Below, piece by piece: positions 5,714 through 12,434 of a stretch of DNA of 14,124 nt; positions within the stretch are counted from its first letter, which is position 1; each line of letters begins with the position of its first letter. A program made the position numbers and the translations under genes. The notes under the pieces were generated by a model, which saw only the letters and a list, made by a program, of their open reading frames with translations, did not search any database and was not told the DNA's origin. The DNA lies in contig JAISOO010000181.1 of NCBI GenBank assembly GCA_031275595.1, positions 1-14,124 on the forward strand, in the 5' to 3' direction. This DNA is from Spirochaetaceae bacterium (lineage in GTDB: Bacteria > Spirochaetota > Spirochaetia > Treponematales > Breznakiellaceae).

Positions 5714-7066
5714 TTAGTCCCCGGCCCTTGCCGTACTCATTAGTTCCAGAAATCCCGGGTAGGTAACCGCCGCGCTTTCCGCCCCTGTTATCTCCACGGG
5801 CCCCGCGGCGCCCAGGGCCGCCGCCGCCAGGGCCATAACCACCCGGTGATCCCCCCGGCCGTCCACTACGCCCCCTTGAAGGGGGCCGCCGGTCCCCTGG
5901 ATGACCAGCCCGTCGGGACGTTCTTCGCATAAAGCCCCCAGGCGCCCCAATTCCCGGGCCATGACCGCAATCCGGTCGGTCTCCTTGATCCGGGCATGGG
6001 CCGCGTTGACCAGGGCGGTTTTCCCCCGGGCGAAACAAGCCGTCGCCGCCAGCGCGGGGAGTACGTCCGGGGCGGCGTTTAGATCGAATTCCCCCCCCCG
6101 CAGCGGCCCGGTTCGGGATACGGTAAGAAGCCAGGCGTTGTCAGGGGGCTCTTTCGTCCAGGTTACGTTGCAGCCCATACGGGCGAGGATATCGAAAAAG
6201 ACCTTGTCCCCCTGGGGGTCCTCCGGATCCAGGCCGAGGAGGCGCGCCGGCCCCCCGGTGATGGCGGCGGCGGCGGCGGGAAAGGCCGCGGAGGAAAAGT
6301 CCCCCGGAACCGGGCCGTTTAAAGGCCGGTACCGCCCTCCCCCGGGGATGCGGAAAAAAGAAAGATCCTCCTTCCCTTCATAGGGGACGCCCTGGGCGTT
6401 GAGGTACGAAAGGGTCAGGGCAATATAGGGTTTCTCGTTGAGGAGGGGTACGTCGATTTCCGTAAGGGTCCCTGCCGGGGCCAGAGGAGCCGCCAGGAGC
6501 AGCGCCGAAAGGTATTGGCTGGTCGGGCAGGGAAGATTGACCCGGCCGCCCCTCCAGGGGCCCTCCACGGTTATGGGGGTACAGCCATGCCGGGAACAAA
6601 CCTTTACCCCCAGCCCTGCCAGCGCGTCCAAAAGGGGGCCGGCCCCGCGCCGGGCTATCTGCTCATCCCCGGTAAAAGTTACCGGAGCCTTTCCCAAGGC
6701 GGCGGCGGCCAGGGCGAGAAAAAGGGTGGTCCCGGAATTCCCCACATCGCAGGCCGCCGGCCGCGCCGGAAAGCCCCCCCCTCCCCCCGCGCCGGTGCCC
6801 CGGACCGTCCAGCGGCTTAGCCTGGCCCCCTGCCCGTCCGGGGGATTGGCGCAGAGGCTGCCGGCGGAACGTTCTTCGGCGATCTCCGCCCCCAGGGCCC
6901 GGCATACGGCGGCACAGGAACGGGTGTCCAGGGAATCCAGGGGATAGGCGATCTCCGAAACCCCCTCCCCCAGGGCCGCCATAAGAAGCCGCCGTATGGT
7001 ATGGGACTTGGAGGCCGGAATACGGAGAACCCGGGTAAACCGGTGGGGAGTGATAAGCGCCTGCAT
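5714..7066 (-). CDS. aroA: 3-phosphoshikimate 1-carboxyvinyltransferase (EPSP synthase)
   Basis: Cytosolic shikimate-pathway enzyme joining phosphoenolpyruvate to shikimate-3-phosphate on the way to chorismate. At 450 residues it is slightly longer than typical. Landmarks are PASKSHTIRRLL (17-28, substrate Lys20), GNSGTT (109-114), EQIARR (135-140), PTSQYLSALLLAAP (181-194), PGDFSSAAF (254-262), Asp334 in the APDVLP region, the KETDRI signature (361-366) and GDHRVVM (405-411). Together these give both halves of the inside-out barrel and most active-site residues. The lysine near the C-terminus of the E. coli enzyme (SKTFP) aligns with VTYPGF here. A glycine-rich insertion (about 90-104) between the first strands is unusual. 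It stands alone and is transcribed divergently from the 553-residue gene. No strong Shine-Dalgarno sequence is seen. Confidence 0.94.
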   Translation of the reverse strand: MQALITPHRFTRVLRIPASKSHTIRRLLMAALGEGVSEIAYPLDSLDTRSCAAVCRALGAEIAEERSAGSLCANPPDGQGARLSRWTVRGTGAGGGGGFPARPAACDVGNSGTTLFLALAAAALGKAPVTFTGDEQIARRGAGPLLDALAGLGVKVCSRHGCTPITVEGPWRGGRVNLPCPTSQYLSALLLAAPLAPAGTLTEIDVPLLNEKPYIALTLSYLNAQGVPYEGKEDLSFFRIPGGGRYRPLNGPVPGDFSSAAFPAAAAAITGGPARLLGLDPEDPQGDKVFFDILARMGCNVTWTKEPPDNAWLLTVSRTGPLRGGEFDLNAAPDVLPALAATACFARGKTALVNAAHARIKETDRIAVMARELGRLGALCEERPDGLVIQGTGGPLQGGVVDGRGDHRVVMALAAAALGAAGPVEITGAESAAVTYPGFLELMSTARAGD

Positions 7067-7074
7067 GATTTTTT

Positions 7075-7103
7075 ACTCTACCGAAAACAGAATTGTTCGG
7101 CAA
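7075..7103 (-). promoter_or_regulatory. Possible aroA promoter close to the start codon
   Basis: On the minus strand TTGCCG, a 17-bp spacer and TAGAGT end 8 bases before the aroA ATG at 7066. Each hexamer matches consensus at four of six positions, so this is only a candidate. The -35 box overlaps the left arm of a GTTCGGC/GCCGAAC inverted repeat (7095-7101 with 7132-7138). Confidence 0.35.
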
Positions 7104-7257
7104 CTCCCGCAAACCCGCTCGTTTTGAAGAAGCCGAACCACCGGCCCGCATGAGGTCATGTTGAAAGGTTTTACCTGTTCCTCCTTTTACGAGCCTTCGT
7201 GACGCAATGCCGTTCGTGGTTAAACAGAGAATTACCCCCGTTCCTCCCGGCAAAACC

Positions 7258-7286
7258 TTGACAGCGGAATAGAAACTTTATATATC
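7258..7286 (+). promoter_or_regulatory. Candidate promoter abutting the 553-residue gene
   Basis: A perfect TTGACA (7258-7263), a 17-bp spacer and TATATC (7281-7286, four of six) place the transcription start at about 7293, which is the A of the ATG. The A/T-rich run here contrasts with the G+C-rich surroundings, and no Shine-Dalgarno sequence precedes the ATG. Confidence 0.6.
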
Positions 7287-7292
7287 TATACT

Positions 7293-8954
7293 ATGGCGCA
7301 AGATAATAATTTTCAGGGAGAACTGGATCCTGAAATGACCGGATTACTTGGAACAGCCGTAAAACAACCTTTGTCTGACAACAGTCCTGATTATGATCCG
7401 TCTTTTGAGGATTCCGAGAACGAAGAAACCGGCGGCTCTGACAACGGTTTGGAAGAATCAGGGGTGGATCTTCAGTCAACCGGGTTTCCCGAAATAAGCA
7501 AACGCTTTGAAGATCAGCCCCACACCGCCTTTGATGATCCCAATTACTATAAAACCGCTCTGTCCCATGAGGGAAATATTGCCCAGCGGATTCACATGAT
7601 CCTGCAAAAATATATTAATTCCAAGGACATCAAGGATCGGGGGGTTTTCAGGCAGCAGCTTACCACCGTCTACTGGGATTTTTGGGGAGGAGTCGCCCGG
7701 CAGGCGACGGGAAGATTGCCGGATCCCAAAAAATACCTGCTCCGTTTCGGTATTCTGCATCCCACCTTTATCGACGCCGAAACCCGGAATTTCTTTGCCA
7801 GGCTGGTAGTGGAAAACGATCTTGCCCAGCCCATCTACTATATGGACGAGTGGTTTAATCTGGTAGGAAAGGGGACCATCAGAATTTCCACCACCGATGA
7901 GGTCCAGGTTGTCAGGAGCAATTCCCAGATCCAGCTGCAGCAGCTTTTGGATAAGGCCAAGGGGAAACTTGAGGGCGCCCGGGGCCTCCTCAAGGCAAAA
8001 GACGTGGAGCGCACCAACCTTGAAAACGCCCTGACGGAACGGATCCAGCTTATTATGGAGCATTTCCCCCTGGAGGGGCTGCCGGAGATAAACGCCGGTT
8101 ACAGCGACAGCCAAAAACGGGGTTTTGCTGAAATCCAGGAACTTTTGAAAAATATGCTTAAATCGGACCGGGATCTGAACAGTTTTTCCAAGGATTTTTT
8201 CCAGGCCGAAGAGGATGTCAGTATCCTGCAGGAAAAACTTGCGGAAGAGCAGGACAAAAACGGCGCGGACACCCAGGCGGTGGACACCGAATTCGGTACG
8301 ATCCGGCAAATGGCAAAGATGACCATAGGCCGGCAGGGCAACCATTTCCCGATCTTAACCAGGGAGTATTTCCACTGCACCCCCAATGACGTGGGCTTTC
8401 GGGAGAATGTCATTGCCCAGCTGGCCCGGATAGAAAGCATCGACCCCGAAGTTTTTTTCCGGATCTATAAAAACAGGGCCACCCGGATAGCCCCCTTTGT
8501 CATACTCATCCCCAGCTACGGGGATCTGGGGATATGCTGGGAGCCCTTTGACCGGTTTAACCGGGCGACCAGCCGAGGCCGTATCGCCATCCCCATGTAC
8601 CCCAAAAGCCTGACCATAGCCCTGCTTTCCGCGGTGGCGGATCTGCGCTGGCAGGTTGCCAAGGAAAAGGCTTCATACTATTGGATGGAAGAGGGCCTGA
8701 CCGGCAACTACTACCAGTGGTTCTCCGCCCGCAAGCTTAAGGGGGATTTAAAGGATTACTTTATCGAAGACTACATCACCTGGATGACGAAAGAAAGCGA
8801 GGGGATCCAAAAATTGGATAAGGAAGTCCGGGGCATTTTTTGGCGGTATATGCCTTTTGCCCAGCCGGTTAAGGAAAAACTAAAAAACCGCAGCTTTATC
8901 TATCAGGAACTTTATCAGCGGGATATTAACCGGGCCATGTCCGACGGGTATTAA
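7293..8954 (+). CDS. Conserved-looking hypothetical protein, 553 residues, with central coiled coil
   Basis: I do not recognise this protein. It has no signal peptide or membrane segment, so it is probably cytoplasmic. Residues 1-70 are acidic and low in complexity (SDNSPDYDPSFEDSENEE), suggesting a disordered tail. Residues about 85-200 form a compact region rich in aromatics (VYWDFWGGVARQATGR). Residues about 205-345 are charged and heptad-like (LLDKAKGKLEGARGLLKAK; DVSILQEKLAEEQDK), predicting a coiled coil. The C-terminal part (about 345-553) is again globular with many Trp and Tyr (YYWMEEGL, YYQWFSARKLKGDL, GIFWRYMPF). Codon use matches its neighbours, so transfer is not indicated. The ATG has no Shine-Dalgarno sequence and a promoter sits immediately upstream. 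The gene converges on the lspA operon with only 9 bp between stop codons. Function is unknown; a structural or scaffolding role is only a guess. Confidence 0.88.
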   Translation: MAQDNNFQGELDPEMTGLLGTAVKQPLSDNSPDYDPSFEDSENEETGGSDNGLEESGVDLQSTGFPEISKRFEDQPHTAFDDPNYYKTALSHEGNIAQRIHMILQKYINSKDIKDRGVFRQQLTTVYWDFWGGVARQATGRLPDPKKYLLRFGILHPTFIDAETRNFFARLVVENDLAQPIYYMDEWFNLVGKGTIRISTTDEVQVVRSNSQIQLQQLLDKAKGKLEGARGLLKAKDVERTNLENALTERIQLIMEHFPLEGLPEINAGYSDSQKRGFAEIQELLKNMLKSDRDLNSFSKDFFQAEEDVSILQEKLAEEQDKNGADTQAVDTEFGTIRQMAKMTIGRQGNHFPILTREYFHCTPNDVGFRENVIAQLARIESIDPEVFFRIYKNRATRIAPFVILIPSYGDLGICWEPFDRFNRATSRGRIAIPMYPKSLTIALLSAVADLRWQVAKEKASYYWMEEGLTGNYYQWFSARKLKGDLKDYFIEDYITWMTKESEGIQKLDKEVRGIFWRYMPFAQPVKEKLKNRSFIYQELYQRDINRAMSDGY

Positions 8955-8963
8955 AAAACCGCC

Positions 8964-9239
8964 TCACTTCCTCCGCCTGCCAAAGATAGGATCAAAATAC
9001 TTATCCGCGTTTACCCGCTTAAAAAGCAGTTTAAGTATGAGCCGGTACAGGATAAAGGACAAAACAATGGCCCCGATAAAGATGATGGGCAGGCTCCACG
9101 CCGTGGCATCCGGGGACAGCCTGGGGGCAAGAAGCCAGGCAAACAAGACAAAAAGCGCCATAAAGCAGATAATGGTAACCAAGATATTAAAAATCGTGGC
9201 GCCCGCTATAAAGAGAAGGGTATTGGTTTTTTTGCTCAT
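8964..9239 (-). CDS. Small membrane protein with two hydrophobic segments, coupled to lspA
   Basis: 91 residues with two hydrophobic stretches, about 7-39 and 47-73, followed by a basic tail ending GRRRK. No enzyme motif is seen and I do not recognise the family. The ATG overlaps the lspA stop as ATGA (9239-9236), and an AGGA lies about 9 bases upstream, so it is translated with or right after lspA as the last gene of the operon. This position suggests a role linked to the envelope or lipoprotein maturation, by association only. It ends 9 bp from the stop of the convergent gene, leaving no room for a separate terminator. Confidence 0.85.
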   Translation of the reverse strand: MSKKTNTLLFIAGATIFNILVTIICFMALFVLFAWLLAPRLSPDATAWSLPIIFIGAIVLSFILYRLILKLLFKRVNADKYFDPIFGRRRK

Positions 9240-9772
9240 CCTCTGTTTTCCTCTTTAGGATTTTTAGTCACCAGAATAGATATCAACAAAATAATACAAC
9301 TCACCACCACGCTGGCATCGGCAATATTAAAAGTCGGCCACCGGGCAAGCCCAAAAATTCCGTAAAATTTTACGCTGATAAAATCGACCACCCCCGCCGG
9401 CCGGAATATCCGATCGATAAGATTGCCAAGCCCTCCGCCGATAATTCCCGCCAAAACCCACCGCTGGAGCCCGGTAATCTCCCCGGATTTAAAATAATAC
9501 CAGACAAGCCCCCCCAGCAAAATCAGGGGAACGATGATAAAGAGCGCCGGCTTAATAAACTCGGGCAGGGTATGCCCCAGGCTGAAGGCTATGGCCCGGT
9601 TCCGGACATGGTAGATCCATAAAAAATCATTGTTAAAAACGTCTTTGATAAAAACACCCCGCCCTGTATCGGGCCAATGCTGTACAATAAACGATTTTAC
9701 CCCCTGATCCGCCAAAATAATAAAGGCGGTCAACAGGAACGGCAGTGTTTTTTTTGTGGCTGACCTTTTCAT
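9236..9772 (-). CDS. lspA: Lipoprotein signal peptidase (signal peptidase II)
   Basis: Inner-membrane aspartyl protease that removes the signal peptide from diacylglyceryl-modified prolipoproteins. The 178 residues contain four hydrophobic segments and the family motifs in order: ADQGVK (21-26), RNRAIAFS (57-64), GNLIDRIFRPAGVVDFI (116-132) and FNIADASVV (148-156). The catalytic aspartates are probably Asp130 and Asp152. In the second motif the common N-x-GAAF appears as N-R-AIAF, so the glycine is replaced. A GGAG six bases before the ATG makes a good Shine-Dalgarno site. It lies 34 bp after the Nif3-like gene and overlaps the small membrane gene by 4 bp. Spirochaetes carry many lipoproteins, so this gene is probably essential (inference). 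Confidence 0.96.
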   Translation of the reverse strand: MKRSATKKTLPFLLTAFIILADQGVKSFIVQHWPDTGRGVFIKDVFNNDFLWIYHVRNRAIAFSLGHTLPEFIKPALFIIVPLILLGGLVWYYFKSGEITGLQRWVLAGIIGGGLGNLIDRIFRPAGVVDFISVKFYGIFGLARWPTFNIADASVVVSCIILLISILVTKNPKEENRG

Positions 9773-9801
9773 GCTTTACTCCGATTTTGCCGCAACGCGC
9801 C

Positions 9802-9817
9802 CGGGTTTACAAACCCG
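9802..9817. repeat. Inverted repeat across the Nif3-like stop codon
   Basis: CGGGTTT (9802-9808) and AAACCCG (9811-9817) flank a 2-base centre and include the TAA stop of the Nif3-like gene. In RNA it would form a short hairpin between that gene and lspA. No U-tract follows, so a terminator is unlikely; it may adjust relative expression. Confidence 0.45.
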
Positions 9818-10568
9818 TGGGGACATCAATAAATTCGGTTTCCATATGCAGTTCCGCCGCGCAGCGCTCCATGACCCGCCGGACCCCCCATACCTCGGTG
9901 GAATAGTGCCCCCCCGCTATCATATTAAGCCGCCCTTCCAGAACCGCGTGATATACCGAATGGGAAGTCTCCCCGGTAACATACAGATCGATCCCTTCCG
10001 CAAGGGCCTCCAGGGCCTCTTCCGGGGCTCCCCCGGAAACCACCGCGGCGGTACGGTTTTCCCGGGGGCCGAAGGGATAGACCCCCAGGGGGGGCCTGTT
10101 CATAAAGGCCGTCCGTTTTACCGCTTCCTCAATGGATAATGGTTGAGCCAGGATACCTTTATATCCTATTTTATGCCCGCGATACAAGCCGAAGGGACGG
10201 GGCTCCGTCATGCCCAACAGTTCCGCCAGGACGGCGTTGTTCCCCACCCGCGGATGCTGATCCAGGGGCAGATGCGCGGCATAGAGGGCGATGTTATGAT
10301 CCAAAAGGAATTGAACCCGCTGCCGGTGCCCGCCCTGAAGCCGCAGGGGGCTTCCCCAAAAAAGGCCGTGGTGCACAAAGAGCAGCCCCGCCCCGGCCTC
10401 CGCCGCCCGTTTAAAGGTCTCCAAACCGGCGTCAACGGCAAAGGCGATTTTTTCGACCTCCCCCCCGTCATTATCCACCTGCAAACCGTTCAGCGAAGGA
10501 TCGGCGGCGCTAAAACCTTCAATGTCCAGAAGCTCCCTGAACCAGGCGTCCGCCTTTTTGGTAGTCAT
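9807..10568 (-). CDS. Nif3-like dinuclear metal-centre protein (DUF34/YbgI family)
   Basis: 253 residues from the ATG at 10568. This start is chosen because it overlaps the upstream stop as ATGA, although the frame stays open to another ATG at 10604. Family motifs are clear: NGLQV (27-31), FVHHGLFW (64-71), YAAHLPLDQHPRVGNNA (96-112), TGETSHSVYHA (198-208) and GGHYSTEVWGV (219-229). Expected metal ligands are His66, His67, Asp103, His221 and Glu225, all present. The family assembles into toroidal hexamers; proposed roles include GTP cyclohydrolase-like or metal-handling activity and remain unsettled. The version here is the short one without the PII-like insert domain. It sits between the hydrolase-like gene and lspA. 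Confidence 0.94.
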   Translation of the reverse strand: MTTKKADAWFRELLDIEGFSAADPSLNGLQVDNDGGEVEKIAFAVDAGLETFKRAAEAGAGLLFVHHGLFWGSPLRLQGGHRQRVQFLLDHNIALYAAHLPLDQHPRVGNNAVLAELLGMTEPRPFGLYRGHKIGYKGILAQPLSIEEAVKRTAFMNRPPLGVYPFGPRENRTAAVVSGGAPEEALEALAEGIDLYVTGETSHSVYHAVLEGRLNMIAGGHYSTEVWGVRRVMERCAAELHMETEFIDVPTGL

Positions 10569-12010
10569 AATGTCAGTATACCCCGGGGGTTGAGGGAATT
10601 CCAAGCCCCGCCGGTTTCAAGATAGATGTCCCCTTCCAAATTTTCCCGCCGGGGCAGGGCCGGCGCGTTTTCCAAAAACAGTACCGCGAAATTGGTCATC
10701 AGCGCCGCAGTTTCTTTGACAAAACGCTCCTTTTCCCCCAGGCGCGGCTCCCGGCCGGGGAACAACACCCGGTAAACGGGGAATTTTTCCGGAATGTCGG
10801 AATAGTCCAGGACGCCCGCCCCGCCGACAGCGGCGAGGGCCGCCGGTTCCCGGGCGCCGCGAAGCGCCCCCGTTATGGCGGCGTAACGGCCCTCCCGGCC
10901 GGGGGGATCCAGGATCCTGTCGGAAACCAGATAAAGCGCCGGGACTTCGGGCCGGGGAATTGCCCCCAGGTCGCCTGTGTCAAGGGGTTCCCGCCGGGAA
11001 AACCACCGGGCAATTCCGTTCAGGAGGGAAGGGAACCAGGAGCCGTCCCCGGCCGGCGCCGGCGGGGGCTCCCCTCCCGTAAAGGCGGAAAAAATCGGGC
11101 TTTCTATGGCGATTATGCCCTTTACCCCGGGATTGGCCTGGTTAAAGCCGGGGGAACCGGCCAGTTGGACCAGGGCGCCGCCCCCGATGCCGTATCCGGC
11201 AATAAACAGCGCGGCGGTATCGATGCCGGCGAAAACCGTATCCCCCCGGTGGTCCGCCTGGATATACGAAAGCAAGAACCGTATCTCCTTGAGCCGTTCC
11301 GCTTCCAGCGCCCTGCCCGCGGTATTAAGCGGCAGGGAGGTAAATCCCCCGGTATGGATACGGAAAAGCCGGTACATGGCGGCTATGGACGCGCCGAATT
11401 GGCGGATTTTCCCGCTTTGGGATGCCCCGCCGTCAAGCCGGGAGTAGCTTATCACCGCAAAACCCCGCTCCCGCAGCTCCAGGCACACCCGGTCGGTAAC
11501 GGAAACCAAACCGGCCGGCGGGATCAGCAGCATCAGGGGCCGCCCGGGACCGTCCCCGTCCCGGTTATCCCCGGCGCCGTAGATCCGCAGGGTCAATTCG
11601 GTCTTCTCCGGAAGATTATAGACCTTCCGGGTGTATACCCCCTCGCCGACCGGGCCGGCATCCCGGGATGGGCCGAAAAAAAGGGCTATCCCCGCCGCGG
11701 GGATGAGTAAAACCGCGGCGACGATGGTAAAGGCCGCTCTCCTTTCCGGGATTATATCCAGCGGGGAATGTTTGAGCACGGTAAAAACCGGCGGAATATA
11801 GACCAGGGTTAAAAAAAAGGTATATACCAAGAGGGGAACACACTCCGGCCGGAACCCGTAGGCGGGGAAAAGCGCGATGGTCAGGCAAAAACTCACGGGG
11901 GGAAGAAAAAGCAATCCGTCTATGCTTTCCAGCCTGATAAAAAACGGCCTGAGTAACGGCAGAATAATCAAAAAGACAATAAGCCCCTCGAGAATTCTCA
12001 ATTCCCCCAT
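10565..12010 (-). CDS. Membrane-anchored alpha/beta-hydrolase-like protein, apparently lacking the nucleophile
   Basis: 481 residues. The N-terminus (1-112) has about four membrane segments, after which a soluble domain (about 125-450) follows the alpha/beta-hydrolase pattern: LMLLIPPAGLVS (159-170, oxyanion region), ELRERGFAVISYSRLDGG (178-195), then AALFIAGYGIGGGALVQLAG (266-285). This last segment is the nucleophile elbow, where G-x-S-x-G is expected; the sequence is G-Y-G-I-G (272-276), so serine is replaced by glycine. ALYLVSDRILDP (359-370) fits the strand with the acidic residue. It may therefore be a pseudo-hydrolase that binds rather than cleaves. The membrane part suggests an exported or envelope location. 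GGAGGG lies just before the ATG. It heads the operon with the Nif3-like gene, lspA and the small membrane gene. The exact family is unknown. Confidence 0.8.
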   Translation of the reverse strand: MGELRILEGLIVFLIILPLLRPFFIRLESIDGLLFLPPVSFCLTIALFPAYGFRPECVPLLVYTFFLTLVYIPPVFTVLKHSPLDIIPERRAAFTIVAAVLLIPAAGIALFFGPSRDAGPVGEGVYTRKVYNLPEKTELTLRIYGAGDNRDGDGPGRPLMLLIPPAGLVSVTDRVCLELRERGFAVISYSRLDGGASQSGKIRQFGASIAAMYRLFRIHTGGFTSLPLNTAGRALEAERLKEIRFLLSYIQADHRGDTVFAGIDTAALFIAGYGIGGGALVQLAGSPGFNQANPGVKGIIAIESPIFSAFTGGEPPPAPAGDGSWFPSLLNGIARWFSRREPLDTGDLGAIPRPEVPALYLVSDRILDPPGREGRYAAITGALRGAREPAALAAVGGAGVLDYSDIPEKFPVYRVLFPGREPRLGEKERFVKETAALMTNFAVLFLENAPALPRRENLEGDIYLETGGAWNSLNPRGILTL

Positions 12011-12120
12011 GGTCCCTCCGGCAATTTAGTCAATCCCGCCCGAGACGGTCTTAAACCCTCAGCTTTGAACCGCCCGGCTCTTTTATGATATACCGCGGCA
12101 TGGTTTTAATCTATAAGGCT

Positions 12121-12133
12121 GGTGCCCGGCACC
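12121..12133. repeat. REP-like palindrome GGTGCC-c-GGCACC
   Basis: Perfect 6-bp arms around a single C. Same family as the copy at 12247-12263. Confidence 0.65.
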
Positions 12134-12148
12134 GTGGGCGTTCACTTA

Positions 12149-12161
12149 GGGGTCTGACCCC
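12149..12161. repeat. REP-like palindrome GGGGTC-t-GACCCC
   Basis: Perfect 6-bp arms around a single T. Near-identical cores recur at 4720-4732 and 5201-5213, and half-motifs GGGGTCAGG(C) at 12169-12181 and 12201-12210. Confidence 0.65.
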
Positions 12162-12180
12162 GCCGGCGGGGGTCAGGCAC

Positions 12181-12233
12181 CGCCGCTAGATGTAGCGTCT
12201 GGGGTCAGGCTCCACCCCCTACATCTAGCAGCG
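12181..12233. repeat. Long imperfect hairpin enclosing a REP half-motif
   Basis: Fifteen-base arms (12181-12195 and 12219-12233) pair at 14 of 15 positions, including a perfect 11-bp core GCTAGATGTAG/CTACATCTAGC. Inside, GGGGT (12201-12205) can pair with ACCCC (12214-12218), leaving a 5-base bulge. The layout resembles a paired REP unit (BIME) with palindromes on both sides. Confidence 0.7.
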
Positions 12234-12246
12234 CATCAGCCCCCCC

Positions 12247-12263
12247 ATGGTGCCAGGCACCAT
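12247..12263. repeat. REP-like palindrome ATGGTGCC-a-GGCACCAT
   Basis: Perfect 8-bp arms around a single A. It closes the palindrome cluster of 12121-12263. The remaining intergenic DNA (12011-12120 and 12264-12434) holds promoter-like A/T runs but no gene I can support. Confidence 0.7.
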
Positions 12264-12315
12264 TTTCCGTATAACGGGCAATTGGCGGTAAGGCCCGCCC
12301 TATTTTGAAGGTCCC

Positions 12316-12342
12316 TTGCGTTAAAAGTCCATAGCATATAAA
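12316..12342 (+). promoter_or_regulatory. Weak candidate promoter for the HDOD gene
   Basis: TTGCGT, a short 15-bp spacer and TATAAA would start transcription near 12349 and give a leader of about 86 nt. The leader contains a GGATTTT-a-AAAATCC inverted repeat (12391-12405), which could be an operator or hairpin. Spacing and -35 match are poor, so this is tentative. Confidence 0.3.
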
Positions 12343-12434
12343 ATGAAAAATGAAGGGAAAATGTAAACGTATGGTCCTGTGGGGTCCACCGGATTTTAAA
12401 AATCCCCGGGTATAGATTTTTACAAGGAAAGGCC

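Noticed and set aside
6378..7253. Frames overlapping aroA that might suggest a frameshifted second gene
   Set aside because: aroA is continuous over 450 codons with all motifs in order. The overlapping frames are shadows.
8955..8963. Bidirectional terminator between the convergent 553-residue gene and the lspA operon
   Set aside because: Nine bases are too few and no hairpin with a U-run spans them.
10569..10604. Earlier ATG for the Nif3-like gene at 10604
   Set aside because: The first 12 residues would not match the family N-terminus, and the ATG at 10568 forms an ATGA overlap with the preceding stop codon.
12011..12120. Promoter for the hydrolase-like/lspA operon
   Set aside because: A/T-rich hexamers such as TATCAT and TTGACT occur on the minus strand, but none pair at a 16-18 bp spacing with a sensible distance to the start codon.
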